This document shows, piece by piece, positions 28,918 through 38,086 of a DNA stretch of 64,000 bases; the first letter of the stretch is position 1, and each line of letters begins with the position of its first letter. The notes below the pieces were generated by a model, which worked only from the letters and a program-made list of their open reading frames with translations, did not search any database and was not told the origin of the DNA. The stretch is from Bordetella parapertussis (GTDB lineage Bacteria > Pseudomonadota > Gammaproteobacteria > Burkholderiales > Burkholderiaceae_A): contig CAMCRF010000002.1 of assembly GCA_945877235.1 (NCBI GenBank), forward strand, positions 124,001 to 188,000, written 5' to 3'. Both the position numbers and the translations under genes were made by a program.

Positions 28918-29850
28918 ATGCTGGGCATAAAGAACATATTGGGCATTACTGCGTTGAAGTCAGGGCTCTCCAAGACGAGAGACCGCCTGGCCCGCCTGAT
29001 GGGGCGGCCCGTGCTCGATGAGGCCTGGTTCGAGGAGGTTGAGTCTGCCCTGATCCTGGCCGATGCAGGCGGCCGAGTGGCGCAAGAGATCGTGGCAGAG
29101 CTGCGGGCCTCACTCAAGCGTCTGCCGGTTGCTGAGGGCGATGCTGCCGCGCTCTCGGGGCGGCTCTCCAGTCTTCTGGCCGATCGCCTCAGCCGCCTCG
29201 CGCCAAACCACTCACCTGCGGAGCCAGCCCCAGTGGGCATGCCTCGGGTCATCATGATGGTCGGCGTCAATGGAGCTGGAAAGACCACAACCATCGGCAA
29301 GCTGGCCAATCAGTTCCAGGCCGAGGGCCGCAAGGTTTTGCTGGCTGCTGGAGACACCTTCCGAGCAGCTGCGCGAGAGCAGCTGCTGGCTTGGGGGGAG
29401 CGCAGCCTGGTTGAGGTGGTCTCTCAACAGGGGGCAGACCCCTCTGCCGTGGCCTTCGATGCCATCAAGGCTGGTCAGGCCCGCGGGGCCTCCGTGGTTC
29501 TCGTCGATACGGCAGGCCGGCTACCTACCCAGCTTCACCTCATGGAGGAGCTTAAAAAAATTAAGCGGGTGATGGCAAAGGCACAGGAGGGTGCGCCCCA
29601 CGAGATCTGGCTGGTTGTGGATGGCGGGAATGGCCAGAACGCACTCGCTCAGGTAAAGGCCTTTCATGAGGCGTTGGGGCTTACAGGGCTCGTGGTCACC
29701 AAACTCGATGGCACGGCAAAGGGCGGCATGCTGCTTGCGCTTGCTCAGCAGCAGCCTATTGCCGTCCCTTATATCGGTGTTGGCGAGCAGGTGGGCGACC
29801 TTCAGCCCTTTGATCCGAACAGCTTTGCTCAAGCGCTGGTGAGCGCTTGA
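28918..29850 (+). CDS. ftsY: Signal recognition particle receptor FtsY
   Basis: A 310-residue SRP GTPase that docks ribosome-nascent chain complexes at the membrane. The short N-terminal helix bundle (residues 1-100) lacks the long acidic A-domain of E. coli FtsY. The G domain has GVNGAGKTTT, the DTAGRL motif and TKLDGTAKGG. I preferred the ATG at 28918 over the one at 28843, which would overlap the divergent rsmD start and lie upstream of the likely promoter. The stop codon lies inside a hairpin and a short tandem repeat. Confidence 0.92.
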   Translation: MLGIKNILGITALKSGLSKTRDRLARLMGRPVLDEAWFEEVESALILADAGGRVAQEIVAELRASLKRLPVAEGDAAALSGRLSSLLADRLSRLAPNHSPAEPAPVGMPRVIMMVGVNGAGKTTTIGKLANQFQAEGRKVLLAAGDTFRAAAREQLLAWGERSLVEVVSQQGADPSAVAFDAIKAGQARGASVVLVDTAGRLPTQLHLMEELKKIKRVMAKAQEGAPHEIWLVVDGGNGQNALAQVKAFHEALGLTGLVVTKLDGTAKGGMLLALAQQQPIAVPYIGVGEQVGDLQPFDPNSFAQALVSA

Positions 29851-29883
29851 GACCGGCAAGCGCTTGAGACCGACAAGCGTTTA
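29828..29883. repeat. Hairpin plus 17-bp tandem repeat at the ftsY / decarboxylase junction
   Basis: CTCAAGCGC (29828-29836) and GCGCTTGAG (29843-29851) form a 9-bp stem with a 6-nt loop over the ftsY stop codon. From 29842 a 17-bp unit (AGCGCTTGAGACCGGCA) is repeated once with one change (29859-29875) and then partly (29876-29883). It lies between two convergent genes and could act as a bidirectional terminator, though no T-tract follows. Confidence 0.55.
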
Positions 29884-32172
29884 GGGCTGTTCGCTGCCCA
29901 CGCAGTCGACGAAGTACTCCAGCCCGGATTCGCCCTCTTGCACCACGAGGCCATGAATATCCGCCTCGAAACCAGGGAATTTAGCGTTAAAGTCCCGCGC
30001 AAATTGAAGGTACCCCACGATGGTCTTGTTAAAGCGCTCGCCGGGGATGAGCAGCGGGATGCCTGGGGGGTAGGGGGTGAGCAGGCTGGTGGTGATGCGC
30101 CCCTCAAGGTCATCAATTGCCACCCGCTCGGTCATGCGGTGCGCAACACACGAGAATGCCTTGGCGGGCTTCATGGCGGGCTCCATGTTCGAGGTGTACA
30201 TCTCGGTTGTAAGGCGTGCAATGTCGTGGGCCTTGTAGGACTCATGCAGCTGCTGGCATAGGTCGCGCAATCCCACGCGCTCGTACTGGGGAAACTTGGC
30301 ACAGAACTCGGGAATGACCCGCCACATGGGCTGGTTCTTGTCGTAGTCGTCTTTGAACTGCTGAAGCGCGGTCAACATGGTGTTCCAACGGCCCTTGGTG
30401 ATGCCGATCGTAAACATAATGAAAAACGAATAGAGGCCCGTTTTCTCGATGATCACGCCATGCTCGGCCAAGTACTTCGCCACCACGGAGGCAGGAATGC
30501 CACGCTCGGCAAATTCCCCGCGAATATTGAGACCCGGCGTGACCACAGTCGATTTGATCGGGTCGAGCATGTTGAAGCCAGGCTCCAGTGGCCCGAAGCC
30601 GTGCCATTCGTCGTTGGGCTTGAGCTCCCATTGCTCGCGCTGCGCCATGCCGTCGCTGTCGGCCTGGAACTCCTCTGGCCCCCAGACCTTGAACCACCAG
30701 TCCTGGTCGCCAAACTCGGCCTCAACTTTGCGCATGGCCCTGCGAAAGTCCAGGGCCTCGACGATGCTCTCCTCGACCAAGGCAGTCCCCCCAGGTGGCT
30801 CCATCATGGCCGCAGCCACGTCGAGCGAGGCGATGATCGCGTATTGTGGGCTGGTTGAGGTGTGCATGAGATAGGCCTCATTGAAGAGGTCTCGATCGAG
30901 CTTTCGGGTTTCAGACTCTTGCACCAGAATCTGCGAGGCCTGTGAGAGGCCTGCAAGCAGTTTGTGGGTCGATTGCGTAGAGAAGATGATGGGATCGTGC
31001 GGCCGAGGGCGGTCGCGACCGATCGCGTGCATGTTCTTGTAGAAGTCATGAAAGGTCGCGTGAGGCAGCCAGGCCTCATCAAAGTGCAGGGTGTCAATGG
31101 TGTCGCCGAGCACGTCCTTGATCATTTCCACGTTGTAGAGCACGCCGTCATAGGTGCTCTGCGTGATCGTAAGAATGCGTGGCTTTGCGACCCCTTTGGC
31201 CTTCGCTTTCTCCCAGGACTCCCGCGCAAAGGGGTTGGCCATGATCTTCGCCTCAATGGCCTCTGGCTGGAACTCGCTCAGGGGAATCGGGCCGATGATG
31301 CCCAGATGATTTCGAGTGGGCATGAGAAAGACCGGAATGGCCCCCGTCATGGTGATGGCATGCAGCACGCTCTTGTGGCAGTTGCGGTCGACCACCACGA
31401 TGTCGCCAGGGGCAACCGAGGCATGCCAGACCACTTTATTGGAGGTGGACGTGCCATTGGTGACAAAGAAGCAATGGTCTGCACTGCAGATTCGTGCGGC
31501 GTTGCGCTCGGAGGCAGCAACAGGGCCCGTGTGATCTAGCAGCTGGCCGAGCTCGTCGACGGCATTGCAGACGTCAGCGCGCAGCATGTTCTCGCCAAAG
31601 AATTGGTGAAACATCTGGCCCACAGGCGACTTGAGGAATGCCACACCGCCTGAGTGACCTGGGCAATGCCAGGAGTAGGACCCGTCTTGGGCGTAGTGCA
31701 GCAGGGCGCGGAAAAAGGGGGGTGCGAGGGAGTCGAGGTATGACTTTGCCTCTCGGATGATGTGTCGGGCCACGAACTCTGGTGTGTCCTCGAACATGTG
31801 AATGAAGCCGTGAAGCTCGCGCAGGACGTCATTCGGAATATGACGGGAGGTTCGAGTCTCGCCGTAGAGGTAGATGGGGATTTCAGCGTTGCGAAAACGA
31901 ATCTCGCTCACAAACGCCCGCAGATTCTTGAGTGCGTGGGTCACTTCATCGGGTGAACCAGAGCCGAACTCTTCGTCATCAATGGAGAGCACAAAGGCGG
32001 AGGCCCGAGACTGTTGCTGAGCGAATTGCGCCAAATCTCCATAGCTGGTCACCCCCAACACCTCCATGCCCTCCTTCTCAAGGGCCTCAGCGAGGGCGCG
32101 CACGCCCAATCCCGAGGTGTTCTCAGAACGGAAGTCTTCGTCAATGATGACGATAGGGAAGCGAAACTTCAT
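29881..32172 (-). CDS. Orn/Lys/Arg decarboxylase (PLP-dependent, fold type I)
   Basis: A 763-residue member of the large inducible-type basic amino acid decarboxylases. An N-terminal receiver-like wing domain (about residues 1-125) precedes the PLP domain. SWHCPGHSGG and FVTNGTSTSNK bind the cofactor phosphate, and the PLP lysine is in STHKLLAGLSQ. The C-terminal family domain follows. The product would be putrescine, cadaverine or agmatine with CO2; the substrate cannot be told from sequence. The start at 32172 has AAAGG nine bases upstream. It is divergent from rpoH, with a 111-bp gap. Confidence 0.88.
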   Translation of the reverse strand: MKFRFPIVIIDEDFRSENTSGLGVRALAEALEKEGMEVLGVTSYGDLAQFAQQQSRASAFVLSIDDEEFGSGSPDEVTHALKNLRAFVSEIRFRNAEIPIYLYGETRTSRHIPNDVLRELHGFIHMFEDTPEFVARHIIREAKSYLDSLAPPFFRALLHYAQDGSYSWHCPGHSGGVAFLKSPVGQMFHQFFGENMLRADVCNAVDELGQLLDHTGPVAASERNAARICSADHCFFVTNGTSTSNKVVWHASVAPGDIVVVDRNCHKSVLHAITMTGAIPVFLMPTRNHLGIIGPIPLSEFQPEAIEAKIMANPFARESWEKAKAKGVAKPRILTITQSTYDGVLYNVEMIKDVLGDTIDTLHFDEAWLPHATFHDFYKNMHAIGRDRPRPHDPIIFSTQSTHKLLAGLSQASQILVQESETRKLDRDLFNEAYLMHTSTSPQYAIIASLDVAAAMMEPPGGTALVEESIVEALDFRRAMRKVEAEFGDQDWWFKVWGPEEFQADSDGMAQREQWELKPNDEWHGFGPLEPGFNMLDPIKSTVVTPGLNIRGEFAERGIPASVVAKYLAEHGVIIEKTGLYSFFIMFTIGITKGRWNTMLTALQQFKDDYDKNQPMWRVIPEFCAKFPQYERVGLRDLCQQLHESYKAHDIARLTTEMYTSNMEPAMKPAKAFSCVAHRMTERVAIDDLEGRITTSLLTPYPPGIPLLIPGERFNKTIVGYLQFARDFNAKFPGFEADIHGLVVQEGESGLEYFVDCVGSEQP

Positions 32173-32234
32173 GGGGACGCGCCTTTTAGAATGAAGGGCT
32201 GATGGTAGGACAAATTTGCGGCACTTTTTGTGTT

Positions 32235-32261
32235 TTAGCACTCTAATGATGTGAGTGCTAA
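32235..32261. promoter_or_regulatory. CIRCE operator (HrcA binding site) upstream of rpoH
   Basis: TTAGCACTC (32235-32243), nine spacer bases and GAGTGCTAA (32253-32261) make a perfect 9-9-9 CIRCE element, the operator of the heat-shock repressor HrcA. It ends 22 bp before the rpoH start codon and lies in the gap shared with the divergent decarboxylase. No hrcA gene is in the window. The sequence match is exact; repression of rpoH by HrcA is inferred. Confidence 0.93.
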
Positions 32262-32283
32262 ACTATTCGCAAGGAGAACGCCC

Positions 32284-33153
32284 ATGACCACCGCATCTCA
32301 GGCTCTGATTCTCAGCCAGCTCTCGCCCGGTGCAAACCTCGAGGGCTATCTGCGCTTGGTGCACCAAATGCCTCTGCTCACGGCAGAGCGAGAGCAGACA
32401 CTGGCCTTGCGTTACCGCACACAGGAAGACCTGGAGGCTGCCAAAGAGCTGGTGCTCTCGCACTTGCGCTTAGTGGTGTCTGTCTCCCGCCAGTATCTGG
32501 GCTATGGGCTTCCACAGGCTGACCTGATTCAGGAGGGCAACGTGGGCCTGATGAAGGCCGTCAAGCGCTTTGATCCGACGCAGGGTGTGCGCCTTGTCTC
32601 CTACGCGCTGCACTGGATCAAGGCAGAGATCCACGATTTCATCCTCAAAAATTGGCAGATGGTGAAGGTCGCCACCACCAAAGCCCAGCGCAAACTCTTT
32701 TTTAATCTCAAGTCACTCAAGCGCGCACTGGGCGCCGAGCGCGGCGTGACGATGGAGCAGGCTCGCTCGATCGCACAGTCGCTCTCCGTGAGCCCTGAGG
32801 ACGTGCTTGAGATGGACCGCCGCCTGGCAGGCGGCGATACGCCTCTCGAGACTCGCCCCGATGACAATGACGAGGCGATCGGGCCCATTGCAACACTGGC
32901 AGCCGAGCACGCAGATCCCTCTGAGTTGGTCGAGGCCGCACAAGAGACCGCGTTGGCTCAGTCCTCTGTGCGTCAGGCGCTAGCAGGCCTGGATGAAAGA
33001 AGTCGTGCCATTGTCATGGCGCGTTGGATGAGCGATGACGAGACCAAGGGCCCAACCCTGCATGACTTGGCGAACGAATTTGGGGTATCGGCCGAGCGCA
33101 TTCGCCAGATCGAGTCAGCGGCCTTAAAGAAGATTAAGGCCAGCCTGAGCTGA
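32284..33153 (+). CDS. rpoH: Heat-shock sigma factor RpoH (sigma-32)
   Basis: A 289-residue alternative sigma factor. Region 2 includes HLRLVVSVSRQYLGYGLPQADLIQEG-type sequence (about residues 60-90). The RpoH box QRKLFFNLK (about residues 136-144) distinguishes it from other group 3 sigma factors. Region 4 ends with FGVSAERIRQIES. AAGGAG precedes the ATG at 32284; an in-frame GTG at 32251 lies inside the CIRCE arm and is rejected. The CIRCE element suggests that the repressor HrcA controls sigma-32 synthesis. Confidence 0.95.
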   Translation: MTTASQALILSQLSPGANLEGYLRLVHQMPLLTAEREQTLALRYRTQEDLEAAKELVLSHLRLVVSVSRQYLGYGLPQADLIQEGNVGLMKAVKRFDPTQGVRLVSYALHWIKAEIHDFILKNWQMVKVATTKAQRKLFFNLKSLKRALGAERGVTMEQARSIAQSLSVSPEDVLEMDRRLAGGDTPLETRPDDNDEAIGPIATLAAEHADPSELVEAAQETALAQSSVRQALAGLDERSRAIVMARWMSDDETKGPTLHDLANEFGVSAERIRQIESAALKKIKASLS

Positions 33154-33165
33154 GTGCATACCCGG

Positions 33166-34257
33166 CTACACGTTGAAGCGAAAGTGCATCACATCGCCGT
33201 CTTTGACGATGTACTCCTTACCCTCTAGGCGCATCTTTCCTGATTCTTTTGCGCCTTGCTCTCCCTTGCAGGCGATGTAGTCGTCGAACCCAATCACCTC
33301 AGCACGAATAAATCCACGTTCGAAGTCGGTATGAATGACGCCGGCGGCCTGAGGGGCGGTAGCGCCGACGCGTACGGTCCATGCCCGCACCTCTTTGACG
33401 CCTGCCGTGAAGTAGGTCTGCAAGCCCAGCAGGCCAAATGCGGCGCGAATCAGTCGGTTGAGACCAGGTTCTTGCATACCCATATCGGCCAGAAAAACCA
33501 ATTTGTCTTCGTCGGCCATATCGGCGATTTCGGCTTCGATGGCTGCACAAATGGCGACCACAGGGGCTCCCTGGCGCGCCGCGAAATCGGAGAGACGATC
33601 GAGGTGAGGATTATTGGTGAAGCCGCGGTCGGAGACGTTTGCCACGTACATGGCGGGCTTTGCCGTAATGAAAAAGAACGGGCGAATGAGGCTTAGCGCT
33701 TCGGCATCGAGATCAAGCGCTCGAATGGGCAGGGCCTGGTCGAGCTGCGCCTGGCATTTCTCGAGCACAGCCAGCAGCTTTGCGGCTTCTTTATCTCCTG
33801 AGCGGGCAAGCTTCTGGACCTTAACCATCTGCTTCTCTACCCCAGAGAGATCGGCCAAGGCCAGCTCGGTCTGAATGGTCTCAATGTCTGCCAGCGGGTC
33901 GACCCGACCGTTCACATGCACAACATTTTCGTCCTCGAAGCAGCGCACGACATTGACGATGGCATCGGTCTCTCGAATATTCGCTAGAAATTGATTTCCA
34001 AGCCCCTCACCCTTGCTGGCACCGGCTACCAAGCCAGCAATGTCGACGAATTCAACTGTGGCGGGCATGATCCGCTCAGGCTTAACAATCTCGGCGAGCT
34101 GCCCAAGCCGTGGATCGGGCAGCTCCACAATGCCAGTGTTGGGCTCAATGGTGCAGAAAGGATAGTTCTCTGCCGCGATGCCCGCCTTGGTGAGGGCATT
34201 GAAGAGCGTGCTCTTGCCCACATTGGGCAGTCCGACGATTCCACACTGGAGTGACAT
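33166..34257 (-). CDS. ychF: Ribosome-binding ATPase YchF (OLA1 family)
   Basis: A 363-residue Obg-like ATPase that binds ribosomes and influences stress responses. The P-loop [15 protein letters not shown] is at residues 8-22, and [19 protein letters not shown] holds the switch region. The C-terminal TGS domain ends with [12 protein letters not shown]. It is convergent with rpoH and, on its own strand, follows pth by 11 bp. Confidence 0.96.
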   Translation of the reverse strand: MSLQCGIVGLPNVGKSTLFNALTKAGIAAENYPFCTIEPNTGIVELPDPRLGQLAEIVKPERIMPATVEFVDIAGLVAGASKGEGLGNQFLANIRETDAIVNVVRCFEDENVVHVNGRVDPLADIETIQTELALADLSGVEKQMVKVQKLARSGDKEAAKLLAVLEKCQAQLDQALPIRALDLDAEALSLIRPFFFITAKPAMYVANVSDRGFTNNPHLDRLSDFAARQGAPVVAICAAIEAEIADMADEDKLVFLADMGMQEPGLNRLIRAAFGLLGLQTYFTAGVKEVRAWTVRVGATAPQAAGVIHTDFERGFIRAEVIGFDDYIACKGEQGAKESGKMRLEGKEYIVKDGDVMHFRFNV

Positions 34258-34268
34258 GAATCTTTTCC

Positions 34269-34877
34269 TTAGGAGGGTGATGCGGGGGAAGACGACGGGG
34301 CGTGAAGTGCGCGCTGGGCCACATCAAAGCGCCCATGAATGAGGTCAGGTAGCACCTGGCAGCAGCGTTCAAGTGCCGCTTCAATCGCGGCAAGTTCTGT
34401 GGACTGAGGACGGTGCAGCACGAAATCGGCAACATCCTGGGTGAGCCCGAGGCTCCGGGGGTGCCCAATGCCGATCCGCAGTCGCCAGAAGGCTGGGCTT
34501 GCCAGCGCACTTGCAATATCACGCACGCCGTTGTGCCCACCGTGCCCGCCGCCCTGTTTGAGCCGGATCGCCCCAGGGGGAAGGTCGAGCTCATCGTGCA
34601 CAACAAGAATGGATTCTGGGGGAATCTGATAGAAACGGGCCGCTGCACTGACCGAGCGTCCTGAGTTGTTCATGAAGGTCTGCGGCTCGAGCAGCCAGCA
34701 TCCCGATGCTGGCCCAGATGCGGCCTTACACGCGAGGCCAGAGAGCTTGGGCTGGGGGCTGAGCGGTTGCGAGGCCGCCCGAGCAAGCCGATCGACGAGC
34801 CAGAACCCGACATTGTGGCGGGTCGACTCGTACTCTCGGCCTGGATTTCCCAGGCCTGCGATGAGCGAGAGGGCCAT
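34269..34877 (-). CDS. pth: Peptidyl-tRNA hydrolase
   Basis: A 202-residue enzyme that recycles peptidyl-tRNA dropped by ribosomes. Asn11 and His21 are in [18 protein letters not shown], the catalytic aspartate in [11 protein letters not shown], and [15 protein letters not shown] follows. The C-terminal tail after about residue 185 is Pro/Ser-rich. I used the ATG at 34877; a TTG three codons earlier is less likely. It lies between rplY and ychF, the usual order. Confidence 0.95.
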   Translation of the reverse strand: MALSLIAGLGNPGREYESTRHNVGFWLVDRLARAASQPLSPQPKLSGLACKAASGPASGCWLLEPQTFMNNSGRSVSAAARFYQIPPESILVVHDELDLPPGAIRLKQGGGHGGHNGVRDIASALASPAFWRLRIGIGHPRSLGLTQDVADFVLHRPQSTELAAIEAALERCCQVLPDLIHGRFDVAQRALHAPSSSPASPS

Positions 34878-34892
34878 CGCAGGCAAGGGGGC

Positions 34893-35504
34893 TTACGCTG
34901 CGGGCTTGTCTTCTGCTGCGCCGGCTGCGCCACCCGCCTTCGTGGCGGTTGCCACAACGGGGTTGTCTTGGCCGTGCAGAATGAGGGTCACTCCCGAGGG
35001 GATCTTGACGTCCTTGATGTGAACCGAATGACCCACACTGAGCTTGGAGAGGTCGACCTCGATGAACTCAGGAAGATCCTTAGGCAGGCAGCTCACTTCA
35101 ACTTCGTTCATGACATGGCTCACCAGAGCGCCTTCGAGCTTGACGGCGGGGCTGAGATCTTGGCCAACAAAGTGCAGGGGCACCTTGGTGTGAAGTGCGG
35201 CGTTCGCATCGACGCGCTGAAAGTCCACGTGCAGGACTTGTTGCTTGTATGCGTGCATCTGGAAGTCGCGCAGCAGAACCTGCTCTGACTTGCCGTCGAG
35301 CTCTAGCTCCAGAATGGATGAGTGAAAAGACTCAACCTTTAGGGCCAGCAGTACAGGGTTGTGGTCCATTTCGATGGACACGGCTGGGGTGGAACCCCCA
35401 TAAACGATGCCGGGCAATTTGCCATTGCGACGGAGGCGGCGGCTCGCACTCGACCCCTCAATCGAACGGCGGGTAGCGACCACTTTGGTGGTGGAAAACT
35501 TCAT
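34893..35504 (-). CDS. rplY: 50S ribosomal protein L25 (general stress protein Ctc form)
   Basis: A 203-residue long-form bL25. The N-terminal 5S rRNA-binding domain ([16 protein letters not shown], about residues 21-36) is followed by the C-terminal TL5/CTC beta domain. The tail is Ala/Gly-rich. The [13 protein letters not shown] start at 35504 fits the family; an upstream in-frame extension has no support. prs lies 92 bp upstream. Confidence 0.95.
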   Translation of the reverse strand: MKFSTTKVVATRRSIEGSSASRRLRRNGKLPGIVYGGSTPAVSIEMDHNPVLLALKVESFHSSILELELDGKSEQVLLRDFQMHAYKQQVLHVDFQRVDANAALHTKVPLHFVGQDLSPAVKLEGALVSHVMNEVEVSCLPKDLPEFIEVDLSKLSVGHSVHIKDVKIPSGVTLILHGQDNPVVATATKAGGAAGAAEDKPAA

Positions 35505-35596
35505 AGCGCACTCCGCAAGGTAGGTTAATAAAGAAATCTTTCGGCTTGCCGCGACCAGCAATGACCGAAAAGCCTTCTAGTATAACCGAGGGGACG

Positions 35597-36574
35597 CTAC
35601 TCCAGAAACAGGGAGCTTACGGAGTCTGATTTTGCGATGCGAATGATGGTCTCGGCCATGAGGCCCGCGCAACTGATGGCGCGAATACGCCCGCAAGCCT
35701 GGGCCTCCGCACTCAGGGGGATGGTATCGGTTACGACCAGTTCATCGAGGGCGCTGTCCACGACGCGATGCACCGCACCGCCTGAGAGCACGGGGTGTGT
35801 GCAATATGCGAGCACACGGGTTGCACCGTTGGCTTTCAGCGCGGCCGCCGCCTTGGTGAGGGTGCCGGCGGTGTCCACCATGTCATCCATGATGAGGCAG
35901 GTGCGCCCAGATACGTCGCCAATGATGTTCATGACCTCAGAGACATTGGCCTTGGGGCGGCGCTTGTCAATGATGGCCATCTCAGTGTCGAGTTCTTTGG
36001 CGAATGCACGTGCACGCACCACGCCGCCAACATCGGGCGAGACCACCATGGGATTCGGGTAGTCGTGCTTCCAGACATCGGCAAGCAGGATTGGGGCGGA
36101 ATAAATGTTGTCGACCGGAATGTCGAAAAAGCCTTGAATCTGGTCGGAGTGCAGGTCCATCGTGAGGACGCGGTCCACGCCAACAGACTGGAGCATGTTG
36201 GCTACCACCTTCGCACTGATCGGCACGCGCGCAGAGCGCACCCTGCGGTCTTGTCGTGCGTATCCAAAATAAGGAATCGCTGCGGTAATCCGGGCTGCTG
36301 AGGCCCTGCGAAGGGCATCTGCCATGAGCATGACTTCCATGAGGTTGTCATTGGCCGGCGCACTGGTAGGTTGAAGGATAAAGACATCTCGGCCGCGGAC
36401 GTGTTCGAGGATTTCTACAGTCGCCTCGCCGTCTGAAAACCGGGCAACCTTCGCACGACCCAGGGGAACGGAGAGGTGGCGTGAGACTTCGGATGCGAGC
36501 CGGGGATTGGCGTTCCCCGTGAACAGCATGATGGAATCAACACCGCCGTTACCGACGGGCAAGCGTTCTGCCAT
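35597..36574 (-). CDS. prs: Ribose-phosphate pyrophosphokinase
   Basis: A 325-residue enzyme that makes PRPP for nucleotide, histidine and NAD synthesis. [11 protein letters not shown] near residue 17 is the family N-terminus. The flexible loop [14 protein letters not shown], the metal site [12 protein letters not shown] and the PRPP motif [13 protein letters not shown] are all intact. An internal ATG at 36529 is the alternative start. The tRNA-Gln gene lies 28 bp upstream on the same strand. Confidence 0.96.
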   Translation of the reverse strand: MAERLPVGNGGVDSIMLFTGNANPRLASEVSRHLSVPLGRAKVARFSDGEATVEILEHVRGRDVFILQPTSAPANDNLMEVMLMADALRRASAARITAAIPYFGYARQDRRVRSARVPISAKVVANMLQSVGVDRVLTMDLHSDQIQGFFDIPVDNIYSAPILLADVWKHDYPNPMVVSPDVGGVVRARAFAKELDTEMAIIDKRRPKANVSEVMNIIGDVSGRTCLIMDDMVDTAGTLTKAAAALKANGATRVLAYCTHPVLSGGAVHRVVDSALDELVVTDTIPLSAEAQACGRIRAISCAGLMAETIIRIAKSDSVSSLFLE

Positions 36575-36602
36575 AGAGGAAACCCATTTCAGCTAGAGGG
36601 GG

Positions 36603-36676
36603 CTGGGGAGGAAGGACTCGAACCCTCGCATGCCGGAATCAAAATCCGGTGCCTTAACCAACTTGGCGACTCCCCA
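36603..36676 (-). tRNA. tRNA-Gln (anticodon TTG)
   Basis: The minus strand reads as a complete 74-nt cloverleaf. The acceptor stem pairs TGGGGAG with CTCCCCA, keeping the glutamine-specific U1-A72 pair. The anticodon stem CCGGA/TCCGG encloses the loop TTTTGAT with anticodon TTG, and the T-arm is GAGGG-TTCGAGT-CCTTC. The discriminator base is G. The CCA end is not encoded (CCC follows). The ispE-tRNAGln-prs order is common in Burkholderiales. Confidence 0.96.
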
Positions 36677-36695
36677 ACGTCACGACCGCAGGGCG

Positions 36696-37601
36696 TTATT
36701 GTAGCAATGCTCGGGCAGGATGTTGCGCAAGCCGCCGACAAACTCGAATTTGTGTGTTCGTCGCCGCCCTCTGCGCTGTGGCCTGAGCGAGTATTTGCGC
36801 CTGCTCCTCGGTCTCGCAGCTGCAAAAAATGGCTCCTCCCGACCCCGACATACGCGCAGCAGCCCTGGGCAATCCGATGGCAACGGCTGCTTGGGCGATG
36901 ATCGCAATCAGGTGTTCGACCGCTTGAAAGCTTTCGCTCGCAACTGGCTCAAGGGAGTTGGTCCCCAGTGTCCAAACGGCCTCCTTGCTGGCCTCTTGCA
37001 GCTGAGCCGCAGAGCATGCCGTTGCCTGGCGGTCGAGCCGTGGGCTTTGAAAAATAGAAGCAGTGGACACATGCACGGGCGGCACGGCGACGAGAAACCA
37101 GTTCGCAGAGATCTCGATGGGCGCTAAGGCCTCTCCGATCCCTTGTGCGAGTGCGGTCTGGCCGAGCAAAAAGAAGGGCACATCGGCCCCCAATTGAAGG
37201 CCGATCGCTTGCAGTTCTGCATCGGTGATCGGGAGTGACCAGAGCTGCCTGAGCCCCATCAGACAGCTGGCCGCGTCAGAGGACCCACCGCCCAGACCCG
37301 CGCCTGCTGGAATCGCCTTTTCGGTCCGAATGCTGCACCCAAGGGTCTGCGCGTGTGGCATCCGCTGCGCATGTGCCCATGCTTTAAGGGCGTTCGCTGA
37401 GCGCACGGTGAGATCGCTCGAGGCTGGCCAATCAAACTGGCCAAGGCGCTCGACTGCCCCATCGGTGCGACGCTCGAGTTCAATCGTGTCCTGCCAGTCA
37501 ATCAGGCAAAAGACGCTTTGCAGCAGGTGGTAGCCATCGGACCGCCTCCCCGTGACGTGAAGGAAGAGATTGAGTTTTGCCGGAGCGGAAACGCGAATCA
37601 T
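36696..37601 (-). CDS. ispE: 4-diphosphocytidyl-2-C-methyl-D-erythritol kinase
   Basis: A 301-residue GHMP kinase of the MEP isoprenoid pathway. The ATP-binding motif IPAGAGLGGGSSDAA is near residues 92-106. APAKLNLFLHVTGRRSDGYH at the N-terminus holds the substrate-binding lysine and aspartate. The start overlaps the lolB stop by four bases. Confidence 0.94.
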   Translation of the reverse strand: MIRVSAPAKLNLFLHVTGRRSDGYHLLQSVFCLIDWQDTIELERRTDGAVERLGQFDWPASSDLTVRSANALKAWAHAQRMPHAQTLGCSIRTEKAIPAGAGLGGGSSDAASCLMGLRQLWSLPITDAELQAIGLQLGADVPFFLLGQTALAQGIGEALAPIEISANWFLVAVPPVHVSTASIFQSPRLDRQATACSAAQLQEASKEAVWTLGTNSLEPVASESFQAVEHLIAIIAQAAVAIGLPRAAARMSGSGGAIFCSCETEEQAQILAQATAQRAATNTQIRVCRRLAQHPARALLQ

Positions 37602-38086
37602 GGGTGTGATCCTGAGGGAAGATCCGGAATGAGCCGAAGCCGAATGTTGCCCCGCTGGCCTTGAATTTGAATGCTGCGGGCTACGCCTGCGCCAGAGGTA
37701 AATCCCTGGGCAAGCTGGGCCAGTTGTCCCTCGGCCTGCTCAGCGGCCAGTCCCAGCGTGTCTGTGAGCCAGACCTGCACGCGGTCTGGCGTGAGGGAGC
37801 GCCCTGCGGCGTCTTTGAGCTGCCAAGCGCCAGACAGCAAAGGCCGCCTGAGTTCGCCCAGAGAGCCGCCCCAAGGGTCGCCCAAGAGCACCCATTCGAT
37901 TTCTGCATTGCGGCCCCACTCATAACGGCCATTGATGGGTTGTTCGAGCGCGCCTCCAGAGAGCTGAAATCGGCCGCTTCCAGTGGTCTCGGCGCTGACG
38001 AGCTCAGGTTTCAGGATGGCCGTGGAACAGCCTTGCAGCAGCAGACCCGCAAGGCAGAGGCCTACCTGACGTCGATTCAGTAGCAT
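37598..38086 (-). CDS. lolB: Outer-membrane lipoprotein insertion factor LolB
   Basis: A 162-residue lipoprotein. A short signal sequence ends in the lipobox LLLQGC (Cys about residue 20). The body is short compared with E. coli LolB (about 207 residues) but has the expected beta-rich GRFQLSGG...NGRYEW pattern. LolB receives lipoproteins from LolA and inserts them in the outer membrane. The name leans on the TPR-lolB-ispE order as well as this profile. The ATG overlaps the TPR gene's stop by one base (TGATG). Confidence 0.8.
   Translation of the reverse strand: MLLNRRQVGLCLAGLLLQGCSTAILKPELVSAETTGSGRFQLSGGALEQPINGRYEWGRNAEIEWVLLGDPWGGSLGELRRPLLSGAWQLKDAAGRSLTPDRVQVWLTDTLGLAAEQAEGQLAQLAQGFTSGAGVARSIQIQGQRGNIRLRLIPDLPSGSHP

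Noticed and set aside
32185..32213. Minus-strand promoter TTGTCC-N17-TCTAAA for the decarboxylase
   Set aside because: Its -10 would overlap the ribosome binding site and leave almost no leader before the ATG at 32172.
32251..32283. An upstream GTG start for rpoH
   Set aside because: It lies within the second arm of the CIRCE element, while the ATG at 32284 has a strong AAGGAG.
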